NCBI GenBank assembly: GCA_022711655.1
Contig: JAKLEM010000006.1
Location: 1 to 64,000 of the forward strand
Source of the DNA: Candidatus Auribacterota bacterium
GTDB lineage: Bacteria; Auribacterota; Ancaeobacteria; Ancaeobacterales; Ancaeobacteraceae
Reading direction: 5' to 3'
Length of the DNA stretch: 64,000 nt
The position numbers and the translations under genes are program-made. Shown here piece after piece: positions 57,701 to 64,000 of the stretch (positions are counted from its first letter, which is position 1; every line of letters starts with the position of its first letter). The notes under the pieces were generated by a model. The model saw nothing but the letters and a program-made list of their open reading frames with translations. It ran no database searches and was not told the DNA's origin.

Positions 57701-57916
57701 GGCTTTTCGTCCGTGTTTTTTTTCGGATAGCTTATCGGATTCTGAGAGGAACACGAGCTCGTCGCTGAAAGTGCTCTTTGGGGCAAGCGCATGATCTCTC
57801 GCCCGCGTGTCGCCGATAGCGCGCGCAGAGGTGAATGCATCAGTGGCCGGCGCAGATGACGAAGGATAGAAAAGTGTAATGACAATACAAAAAGATACGG
57901 CTAAAAGCCTTATCAT
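54779..57916 (-). CDS. Exported pyruvate phosphate dikinase-like protein lacking the PEP/pyruvate barrel
   Basis: This 1045-residue protein begins with a signal peptide (LLAVSFCIVITLFYPSSSA) followed by LAPKS at residues 44-48. Residues 65-380 match the PPDK ATP-grasp domain: HGRKAANF for GGKGAN, LLVSVRSS...VPGG near 132-147, IIQEMRFGN...GVVYTRDPHTGE near 280-307, and DIEFTIEDDTLYLLQIRPA near 363-381. Residues 445-512 match the phosphohistidine domain, with H500 in ERGNNASHA as the likely phosphorylated His. The remaining 530 residues lack recognisable PEP/pyruvate-barrel motifs. An ATP-using enzyme outside the cytoplasm is unexpected, so its substrate and activity are unknown. It has its own promoter. 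Confidence 0.8.
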   Translation of the reverse strand: MIRLLAVSFCIVITLFYPSSSAPATDAFTSARAIGDTRARDHALAPKSTFSDELVFLSESDKLSEKKHGRKAANFQIIKSQGLQFPDGFVIDTDAVKAIYKTSSVPSGTRAKIRKAIEKLNRTRQAASARPLLVSVRSSPTVSVPGGMLTITNVGFNDAVVLQMIAAGENEQFAYDTFRRFIEFFGMLAFDIPRKVYDDAKETILGGRPEAEALSDIAVQRKIIARNKEIFKQHTGMEIPSDLETQLAYAIVAVARSWKNETAKVIRDIGERTDPSAAVIIQEMRFGNKNRRCASGVVYTRDPHTGENKLTGSFRIQKQGTFIVSGRDTGSDISLLAREFPGAYNELLAKKEGLEKQLGFVADIEFTIEDDTLYLLQIRPANIAIEREMSVLDQLEKEGIITPFNKIHRIVSMQKRLKKRVVYKPKPQVERTAVLNASDSSAGAIYGRLAFTEKEFNDLVGAGQPVILVISSTDIHDFYLEAFRHPDTALLIERGNNASHALELARLTGVPILILNQPIQMLTPDQVRIGAQTLDRNIRYLIDGYDKAVFTTADPEPLVPLTLSEEIDCGIDFEKAEREFRRDYIDDATGKLKVPVAALLELNYQLLERFKNIEQIYTRGAVPGAESAIKKLLLRANLEKHFAHNILRDIGAGEAAINEMLADYYVQRERALAPYTIEYERDAASGTPAPKRRVLRREHLFCSSQKYTLEEREALFSERNARFEREAREQGCRIETQTLQQMRRGHREKGGGLDVTYDWTFYTEVSEKELPTPERIAYSLSYRLSDIYTDDEYLNSRDEKYLREFFYTLSRAFPGTTVVETVIPASDAAPAYTPREPDVWEKKLMLVSGDSAVTRQAVSEALHRLFPIGRSAQSRLYARDLSRAGGAALRIQLFRLRNGMNDGMEGIFKYLTDKPGQAALLQKHKEWLRPLLEEIYRILPPDNGEPFEIELIIHDNSGDFYPKDRVTIAGLPERWQAPFFRERPTLIIAFPDTLPAENGVDTRDAMVLIGNAFRDMTTERLAPPPAHLFPIEYEIDAADLLENAA

Positions 57917-57951
57917 CGTTACCCCGCTCTTTCAGCTGCCCAATTAGTTAT

Positions 57952-57980
57952 ATTATACCTGACAAATACAAATATTTCAA
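57952..57980 (-). promoter_or_regulatory. Sigma-70 promoter of the exported PPDK-like gene
   Basis: On the minus strand, TTGAAA (57975-57980) and TATAAT (57952-57957) are separated by 17 bases, about 35 bases upstream of the start codon. Confidence 0.75.
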
Positions 57981-58054
57981 GGGGTACGGGGATCCTTGTT
58001 GAAATGACATCGAATGCCGTCTGTGTGTTGCCGGTGAGCAAGGCAGGAAACGTA

Positions 58055-59026
58055 TTATGGGGCGAGCAGTCCGTCGAAGAAACGCTCGAACGCAGCCGGG
58101 CCCTTCAGCTGCGTGATCTGCTTTCTCATCTGCGAGGCGTTGGGGAAGCCGCGCATCGAGAAGAGGAGCGCGCCGCGCGAGCGGAGCGAGCCGATATTAT
58201 CGCCGTAGAAGGCGAACAGTTCGCGGCAAATATCCCGGAGGAGGAGCGCCTTCTCGCGCAGCGTCGGCGGCGGGGGGACCGGCCTTCCCGCTAGCGCCGC
58301 GTCGATCCGGTCGAATATCGCCGGGTCCTCGACCGCGTACCTGCCGATCATGAGGCCGTCGCAGCCGGTCTTCTCGAACATATTGAGCGCGGAGGCGACG
58401 TCGCGAACGTCGCCGTTGCCGAAGACGGGGATCTTGACCGTTTGCTTTACCGCCCTGATGCCGTCGAGGTTGACCTTGCCGGCATATCCCGCCGCGCGGG
58501 TCCGGCCGTGGACGAAAATGGCGTCGACCCCTTCGCCCTCGGCGATCTTCGCCGTTTCGGCCGCGTTGATCGAGTTCTCGTCCCAGCCGATACGCATCTT
58601 CAGTGTGAACGGGATCCGTATCTCCTTGCGCATCGCCGCCAGTATCTTGTGAAGCCGGAAGGTCTCCCTGACCAGCGACGAACCCGCGCCAGACTTGATC
58701 ATCTTGTGGGCGGGACAGCCGGCGTTGAGGTCGATCAAGTCGTATTCCAGCTCCTGCGCCTTCTGCGCCGCCTTGACCAGAGATGGGATGTCGCTGCCGA
58801 CGATCTGGATCCCGGCGGGGAGTGCGCAGTGCTTCCGGTCGTTGTAGAGCATCCGCAACGTCTTCCCGTGCCCGAAGGCGAGCGGCTTCGCCGCGATCAT
58901 CTCGGTGACGACCAGCGAACAGCGGAACCGCCCCAGGATCTTGCGGAACGGCCAGTCGGTATACCCGGCCATCGGGGCCATGACGAGGTTATTCGCGAGA
59001 GTGATAGTGCCGATCTTCGTTTCCAT
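58055..59026 (-). CDS. dus: tRNA-dihydrouridine synthase (DusB-like)
   Basis: This 323-residue FMN flavoenzyme reduces specific uridines in tRNA. The N-terminal MAPMAGYTDWPFR motif, the catalytic Cys in LNAGCPAHKM, the HGRT motif and the FMN-binding GNGDV...IGRYA segments are intact. It is first of the minus-strand genes and is divergent from the riboswitch-controlled surface locus. The exact Dus subclass is uncertain. Confidence 0.93.
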   Translation of the reverse strand: METKIGTITLANNLVMAPMAGYTDWPFRKILGRFRCSLVVTEMIAAKPLAFGHGKTLRMLYNDRKHCALPAGIQIVGSDIPSLVKAAQKAQELEYDLIDLNAGCPAHKMIKSGAGSSLVRETFRLHKILAAMRKEIRIPFTLKMRIGWDENSINAAETAKIAEGEGVDAIFVHGRTRAAGYAGKVNLDGIRAVKQTVKIPVFGNGDVRDVASALNMFEKTGCDGLMIGRYAVEDPAIFDRIDAALAGRPVPPPPTLREKALLLRDICRELFAFYGDNIGSLRSRGALLFSMRGFPNASQMRKQITQLKGPAAFERFFDGLLAP

Positions 59027-59176
59027 AAGCGGGCCAGAATGGTATGCCGTGCCGGGCGCTTCGTCAAGCTGAAAAAGTCATATTCGTAAGTGGCTAACAG
59101 CGCGGATATAATATAAACATAGCTGCCTCACCCCAAAAAATCCTTTAGCGGCGAGACGGATGTCAAGAAAAATCGC

Positions 59177-59205
59177 TTGACACAAGAATACAAATACAAT
59201 ATAAT
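59177..59205 (+). promoter_or_regulatory. Perfect sigma-70 promoter of the surface-protein locus
   Basis: TTGACA (59177-59182), a 17-base spacer and TATAAT (59200-59205) match the consensus exactly. Transcription would begin near 59212 and enter the riboswitch. The 500-base region 59027-59526 holds this promoter, the riboswitch and a terminator, but no gene. Confidence 0.9.
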
Positions 59206-59277
59206 TAAATGTATAGGGAGTTTTTTGTATTTGTGCTCGTAATGTACAGCATCGGAGGGCAAGGAAGAAGAACTGAG

Positions 59278-59402
59278 CAAAGGCAAACCATTTGAAAAGA
59301 TGGGACGCACCCATGCGGGTGCCGCTCTGCGAATCTGACGATTCGCCGGGTCGCAAAGCTAGAGGGCCTACAGCCGCAAGGCTATGGCAGCCAGTTGCCG
59401 TG
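59278..59402 (+). promoter_or_regulatory. Cyclic di-GMP-I (GEMM-I) riboswitch interrupted by a palindromic insert
   Basis: The GEMM-I landmarks are present in order. GGCAAACC (59282-59289) pairs with GTTGCC (59394-59399). A CCATTT-GAAA-AGATGG tetraloop hairpin is followed by GACGCA, then AAGC, then GGGCCTA, a GCAA-capped hairpin and GGCAGCC. The normally continuous GACGCAAAGC strand is broken: about 46 extra bases (59310-59355) lie between GACGCA and AAGC. A terminator follows, suggesting an ON/OFF switch for the downstream exported proteins. Confidence 0.8.
59307..59355. repeat. Palindromic repeat inserted in the riboswitch core
   Basis: Two perfect hairpins, GCACCC-atgc-GGGTGC (59307-59322) and GCGAATC-tgac-GATTCGC (59329-59346), are flanked by the direct repeat CGCA (59306-59309 and 59352-59355). 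The sequence closely matches 35201-35245 in the carA-carB spacer. Confidence 0.8.
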
Positions 59403-59460
59403 GAACATGCCACGTAAAAAGTTACCTGCGCCTTGTGCGGAGGATCAATGCTTTGTGAGC

Positions 59461-59492
59461 CCCGACCATCTTTTCGATGTTCGGGTTTTTTT
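59461..59492 (+). terminator. Intrinsic terminator downstream of the riboswitch
   Basis: CCCGACCATC and GATGTTCGGG form a stem with one mismatch around TTTTC, followed by seven T residues (59486-59492). It lies 35 bases before the gene start, the usual place for a riboswitch-controlled terminator. Confidence 0.85.
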
Positions 59493-59526
59493 GTGCGAAT
59501 GAATAGACTGCAGATGGAGGTCCGTT

Positions 59527-61110
59527 ATGAAATCATTAAGAGGTATTCTTGGAGCGCTGGCATTGGTCCTGTTACTGGCATGTAGCGCGTATGCGGTAGG
59601 TGGCGGCGGAGGAGGTGGCGGTGGGGAAGTTCCTCCAGGATATGATGTTATTTTCGATTTCGGCGGATACTTTTTAGATAGTGAAGAAAATGTATATTAT
59701 AACGGAGTTCAGCCTTACGGTGATGTAACGGTCATAGGAAATAGGATCTACGGGATGGCGTCAAATACTGACGCGGGCATGGGAAGGGGCTGTATATTCA
59801 GCATAAAGACGGATGGGAGCGATCCGGTCCTTCTTCATGCATTTGGCGATGGAGGGGATAGATTGCAGCATCCGCATGGCAGCCTAACTCTTTCGGCCGA
59901 CAAGCAAACGCTCTACGGTATAGTCCCGAGAAGCAGAGACGACAGCTATCCGTGGGATGACTTGGCGGGCGGCATATTCAGGATAGGCGTTGATGGAACC
60001 GGGTACAGCGTTATGCAATATTTTGATCCCGGCAACGGTTCTGATTCGCCAGCGGCCCTCACATTGGTCGGGGATTTTCTTTATGGCACTACAAAATACG
60101 AAGGGACAAATCAAGGAGGAACATTTTTTAAAATAGGAACTGACGGGAATAATTATACGATCCTGCGCAACTTCGAAGTAGGTTGGCCTGGAAACATGGG
60201 ATGTCCCGTCACAACGCTTGTCTACTCAGCGCAGGCTAACAAGCTTTTTGGAGTTTCCGAACAGGAAAGCGTCATCTTTTCGTTGCCTCTGTCCGGATCA
60301 AGCATAGATCCCGTGACCGACAGCAGCCAAACTCAAGGAATAGTCGAGAACGGGAACGGGTTGGTTCTCGTTGGAAATCAGTTGTATGGGATGACAGGAT
60401 ACGGCGGCAATGGTAATGGAACAATTTATACAGTCGGGACGGACGGCAGCGGTTATTCCGTTCTCCATGCTTTCAACAGCGACATGAGCGAAGGATACAA
60501 TCCGTTAGGTGCCCTCTCATATTTCGGTGACCGGCTCTACGGCACGGCAACATACGGCGGTAGTTTTAATGAGGGAACTGTATTCAGCGTCAAGCCCGAC
60601 GGATCAGACTTTACGGTGCTTTATGAATTTAGAGGAGGTCCCGATGATGGTGGAAGGCCTGCTTACGGTAAGTTGTCGCAGTACAGAGGAAAAATATACG
60701 GGATGACCCTTTGGGGAGGAATTAATGGTCAAGGGACAGTTTTTAGTTTTCAGACGCAGGAATACTCGATAATCGACAGCAACTGGGCGTCAATGGAAGG
60801 GCTCGATCTTGATGAGACGGAAATTGGTGATCTTGTCCAGCTGTATTTTGACGGCAAAGCGGATCCGGGTAATCCGCCCTCGCCGGTCGTGATCGACGGG
60901 CTTGAATGGGAGTATTTCGACTGGCAGATCGAAGGGCATAACCCGGGAGATTATTTTGAAGAGGGCGGCTATGCGTACTTCTACTTCGGAAGCGGCGTCA
61001 GGGCGCCTCTCGGAGGCGGGGGGGGTGCAGGGAGGAGACGTGCCCGAGCCGTCGACGCTGTTACTACTGCTGCCATTTGCGTTATTCGGCCTGCGGCGGA
61101 CGAGGATTAA
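59527..61110 (+). CDS. Secreted GloVer-repeat protein, C-terminus frameshifted away from its PEP-CTERM signal
   Basis: As assembled this is 527 residues. It starts with a signal peptide (LGALALVLLLACSAYA, also a possible lipobox LLAC), then a run of nine Gly. The body is built of repeats with cores such as LYGTT-YGG, GT-F-I-TDG and L-F, the Gloeo/Verrucomicrobial (GloVer, TIGR03803-type) pattern, likely a beta-propeller. A distinct acidic domain follows (about 415-490). After the G8 tract at 61018-61025 the frame ends in a basic non-family tail (GRRRARAV), while a +1 shift restores a PEP-CTERM signal. Base composition is clearly lower in GC than the neighbours. The ribosome site is ATGGAGG. 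Confidence 0.85.
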   Translation: MKSLRGILGALALVLLLACSAYAVGGGGGGGGGEVPPGYDVIFDFGGYFLDSEENVYYNGVQPYGDVTVIGNRIYGMASNTDAGMGRGCIFSIKTDGSDPVLLHAFGDGGDRLQHPHGSLTLSADKQTLYGIVPRSRDDSYPWDDLAGGIFRIGVDGTGYSVMQYFDPGNGSDSPAALTLVGDFLYGTTKYEGTNQGGTFFKIGTDGNNYTILRNFEVGWPGNMGCPVTTLVYSAQANKLFGVSEQESVIFSLPLSGSSIDPVTDSSQTQGIVENGNGLVLVGNQLYGMTGYGGNGNGTIYTVGTDGSGYSVLHAFNSDMSEGYNPLGALSYFGDRLYGTATYGGSFNEGTVFSVKPDGSDFTVLYEFRGGPDDGGRPAYGKLSQYRGKIYGMTLWGGINGQGTVFSFQTQEYSIIDSNWASMEGLDLDETEIGDLVQLYFDGKADPGNPPSPVVIDGLEWEYFDWQIEGHNPGDYFEEGGYAYFYFGSGVRAPLGGGGGAGRRRARAVDAVTTAAICVIRPAADED

Positions 61111-61141
61111 AAAAACAAACCCAAATGGAGATCCGCTATGA
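61018..61141 (+). other. Out-of-frame PEP-CTERM sorting signal after a G8 tract
   Basis: In the frame +1 to the gene above, the sequence reads VPEPSTLLLLLPFALFGLRR then TRIKK: the VPEP motif, a hydrophobic helix and an Arg-rich end, exactly the exosortase/archaeosortase-type PEP-CTERM layout. The frame stops at 61139-61141, overlapping the ATG of the next gene by four bases (ATGA). One G fewer in the tract would join it to the gene. Confidence 0.85.
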
Positions 61142-61359
61142 AAACATTGAAAGACCGTAGTATGTCTGCGGGATGCATGGCCGTTTTACTGGCCGTAGCG
61201 GCGCTTTTCATGTGCCAGGAGGCGCGTGCAGGCGAGTACGAGGTTTTGTACGATTTCGATGACGGTATCGATGAGCACATGTGGCCCTACTCAGGGGCGC
61301 TGATCAATGACGGTGACGTCTTGTATGGAACAGCCGAGGGGGGGCTGTCTTTAAGATAA
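61138..61359 (+). CDS. 5' fragment of a second GloVer-repeat surface protein, cut by a G7-tract frameshift
   Basis: The 73 residues comprise a signal peptide (AGCMAVLLAVAALFMCQEARA) and the first repeat unit (YEVLYDFDDG, then VLYGTAEGG). The frame ends 15 bases past the G7 tract at 61338-61344. Moving to the -1 frame (equivalent to one extra G) continues the expected repeat (AVFKINTDGTGY) into the long open frame that follows. The leader and ribosome site (AAATGGAGATCCG) resemble those of the preceding paralogue. Confidence 0.75.
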   Translation: MKTLKDRSMSAGCMAVLLAVAALFMCQEARAGEYEVLYDFDDGIDEHMWPYSGALINDGDVLYGTAEGGLSLR

Positions 61360-64000
61360 ATACGGACGGCACAGGGTATCAGGCTTTATTCACTTTTACC
61401 GATACTGCGGCCGAAGGGAGCGGACCGGAAGGGGTTGCTCTGGTGGGTAGTACCCTCTACGGTACGACAAATTACTGGGGCTCGGGTTCTCCCGGGTCTA
61501 AATGGGGCACTTTTTACAAGGTGAATACCGACGGGACCGGTTTCTCGGTGATACAGCACCTGGATTCCATAACGACGGGCGGAATAAGCTATTCCCGGCC
61601 GATAAGCGTCGGCACGAATGTGTATGGAGTAAATGCCTGGGGAGGCAGCGACAACGGGAATGGGACCGTTTATAAATACGACACGCTCACCCAGACATAC
61701 TCGCTTGTCCACGTGTTCGACGACTACGCCTACGGCGCCGGCGCCGACGGCGGCTTGATGTATCACAACGGGTATCTTTACGGCGCGACATATGAAGGCG
61801 GCGCATCAGACCTCGGGACGATATTCCGCATCAATGAAGCGACGTACCAGCATGAGGTGCTGCACGACTTCACTGATGCTGCAGCCGAAGGGTCCATGGT
61901 TAACAACCGTTTATGCGTCAGCGGGGATATGCTGTACGGATACACAGGTCGAGGCGGTCAAAACGGAAAAGGAACAATATTCAAGCTCTCCCTTGATGGG
62001 GCATCGTTCTCGACAATCTACAACTTTGAAAGCGGAACTCAAGTATATTATTCGGAGCTTACGGCGGTGGAAGACAGATTATACGGCGACATTCAATCTA
62101 GCAGCGATAATGTCGGATATTTGTTCAGTATTGCGACCGATGGCTCGGGTTTTACAGTGTTAAAGGAATTCCCTTACGACGATCGGACGCAAGGCGCGTA
62201 TCCCACCGGGGGAATGCTGTATTACGATGGCAAACTCTATGGCCACACGTACGGGGGCGGCGCTACGGCAAATCAAGCAGGCGTCTTGTACGCATACACA
62301 TTAGATGTGCCTCCTTCCCCGGGGGCTCCGGTGTGGAAGGGCGGCGGGGTGACTAATGATATGGGCAACGGGGACAACTGGACCACCGGGACGCCGGAAC
62401 CGGGCGCAGACGTGACGTTCGGGACAGGCGGGTCTGCGGCGATGGTTGATGCGCTGCGGACGGTCGGCCAGGTGGTGTTCGACCGGGCGGCGGATTTCGT
62501 CCTGGGCGGCACTGCGGCGCTAACGGTGAACGGCGGGATCGTGAAGGAAGGCGCGAGTAATTACACGTTATCCTGCCCGGTCGTCCTCGGCGCAAACCAG
62601 TCATGGAACAGCGATAACGCCGCGGGGATATTGGCCGTAAGCGGCTCGGTCAATCTCGGCGCCAACTCTCTCGAGATAGGCGGGGTTGGAACAACGAATG
62701 TCAGCGGCGCCGTGAGCGGCGCCGGCGGCTTGACGAAGACAGGCGCCGGGACGCTGACATTATCCGGCGATAACGATTATACCGGCACGACGACGGTGGC
62801 TGCGGGGACGCTCGGACTGCAGGGTGGCGGCGCGTTAAGCGCTACGGCCGCCCTCGCCGTCAACGGCGGCGCCGTGCGGCTTGATAACGCTTCGGCGGCG
62901 AACAATAACGACCGCCTGAACGACGGCGCGGCGATCGCGCTGAACGGCGGGGCGCTCCTGCTCGACGGCAGCGCTGCGGAAAATACTTCGGAGACGGTCG
63001 GCGCCATAACGCTGGGAGGAGGTGCGTCGACGATCAGCGTGACGCACGGGAGCGGGCATACGGCGGCGCTGACGGCAGCGTCGCTCGCGAGGAACGGCAG
63101 CGCGACGGTGAACTTTACCACCGCCGATACCGCGGACCTCGGCGCGGACGTGAAGATCATGTTTAACACGCGGCCCAATACGGCCGACGGCGATATACTG
63201 ACCTATGCGACGGTCAACGGGACCGATTTCGCGACCTATTATCTGCTGGACGGCGTGAAGAAGTTTACCGCCTATACCGAGGTGTCTGCGCCGGGGGACT
63301 GGGCATCCGTGACCGGGGACAGCAACGTAAAGATCACGGGCGATGTGGCGATCCCGGATAACGTGACGGTGAACACGCTTGTGGTGACTGGCAGCGCCGT
63401 ATCGGGGACCACGCCGCTCACGGTATCGGGAGGCGGCCTGATCGTGTCGGGGACGAGCTCCGTGACGGTGCCGGAGATATCGTTCAGCAGCGGAGCGGGC
63501 AGCATTACGACGAGCGGCCCGACGACGATCACGAGTGCGATTGCGGATGCATCCGCGTTGACGATCTCGGCAAGCGATGATGTGACGATATCGGGCGCGA
63601 TAACGAATGTGCCTGAGCTAGTGAAGTCCGGTTCCGGCCTGCTGGTGATGACGGAGACAAGCAGCTATGCCGGGTCAACGACGGTTAACGAAGGCGAATT
63701 AAAGGTGTACGGAACCATCGGCGACGCGCTGATAACTGACGGCGGAAAGCTGAGCGGGACCGGGAGCATCGGGGATGTGACGGTCCAGGGCGGCGGGATA
63801 TATTCGCCGGGGTCGAGCCCCGGACAGGAGACCTATGCAAGCCTGGTGTGGGGAGCGAACGGCAGTTATGACTGGGAGATAAACGCAACGGAGGATGCCG
63901 GCGGCATGGCGGGACCGGATCCTGATCTGGGCCAAACTGAGGGATGGGACCTGACAGTTGTCACAGGGCTGCTCACCGTAGCTGATCACTTCATTGTGAA
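61344..64000 (+). CDS. Main part of the second surface protein: GloVer repeats plus autotransporter-type beta-strand repeats, open at window edge
   Basis: This frame has no stop from the G7 tract to base 64000 (about 885 codons) and continues outside the window. The first 320 residues are GloVer repeats (LYGTTNYWG, LYGATYEGG, GTIFRIN). From about 62330 the composition becomes GC-rich and Gly/Thr/Ala-rich. NWTTGTPEPGADVTFG introduces passenger-type repeats, including LTKTGAGTLTLSGDNDYTG (about 62730) and LVKSGSGLLVMTETSSYAG (about 63618), the autotransporter-associated beta-strand (PATR) pattern, and SPGSSPG. It is a large surface or secreted beta-helical protein whose anchor is not seen. It has no start codon of its own, because it is the continuation of the fragment beginning at 61138. 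Confidence 0.8.

Noticed and set aside
61018-61344. Programmed ribosomal frameshifting at the G tracts
   Set aside because: The two genes need opposite shifts, and no heptameric slippery site or stimulatory structure is evident. Tract-length variation or sequencing error fits better.

Overview
The window is a GC-rich bacterial chromosome segment, most consistent with a Gram-negative bacterium of the PVC/Omnitrophota type. That placement is inferred from four things: a giant multidomain protein cut off at the left edge, exported proteins carrying a LAP-x-S motif just after the signal peptide, a secreted pyruvate-phosphate-dikinase-like protein, and PEP-CTERM/GloVer-repeat surface proteins. No rRNA, tRNA, CRISPR array or transposase is visible.

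Layout. Bases 1-9538: a giant protein (5' truncated), a membrane protein with a HEIYH zincin motif, and a nucleotidyltransferase/small-protein pair. 9540-12933: a DUF6599 protein convergent with a DUF362 / NapH-NapG-like polyferredoxin operon. 13069-16730: five overlapping or closely spaced pseudopilin-like genes ending in a GspK-like protein. 16910-24039: proteostasis genes tig-clpP-clpX-lon, then purA. 24039-30821: the conserved envelope/isoprenoid run uppS-cdsA-dxr-rseP-ispG-proS. 30868-47332: a pyrimidine locus (PyrR attenuator, pyrR-pyrB-pyrC-carA-carB-pyrK-second carB-tex-erythrin-pyrD-pyrF). 47470-53621: grpE-dnaK-dnaJ-rsmE-mtaB. 53611-59026, minus strand: dus, the exported PPDK-like gene and ychF. 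59177-64000: a lower-GC surface-protein locus.

The surface locus starts with a perfect TTGACA-17-TATAAT promoter, then a c-di-GMP (GEMM-I) riboswitch whose core is split by a palindromic repeat, then an intrinsic terminator. It continues with two tandem GloVer-repeat genes. Each is frameshifted exactly at a poly-G tract: G8 just before the PEP-CTERM sorting signal in the first, and G7 early in the second. Behind the second break lies a reading frame that stays open for about 2.66 kb to the window edge and carries autotransporter-type beta-strand repeats. If the tracts are real, this is a c-di-GMP-controlled, slippage-switched surface system.

Most long spacers hold short palindromic repeats of at least four families. 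Some of them sit inside operons, supply alternative start codons, or interrupt the riboswitch. A second regulatory feature is the PyrR leader, where the PyrR hairpin overlaps the Shine-Dalgarno sequence of a 28-codon leader ORF that reads through the terminator and overlaps pyrR by four bases.
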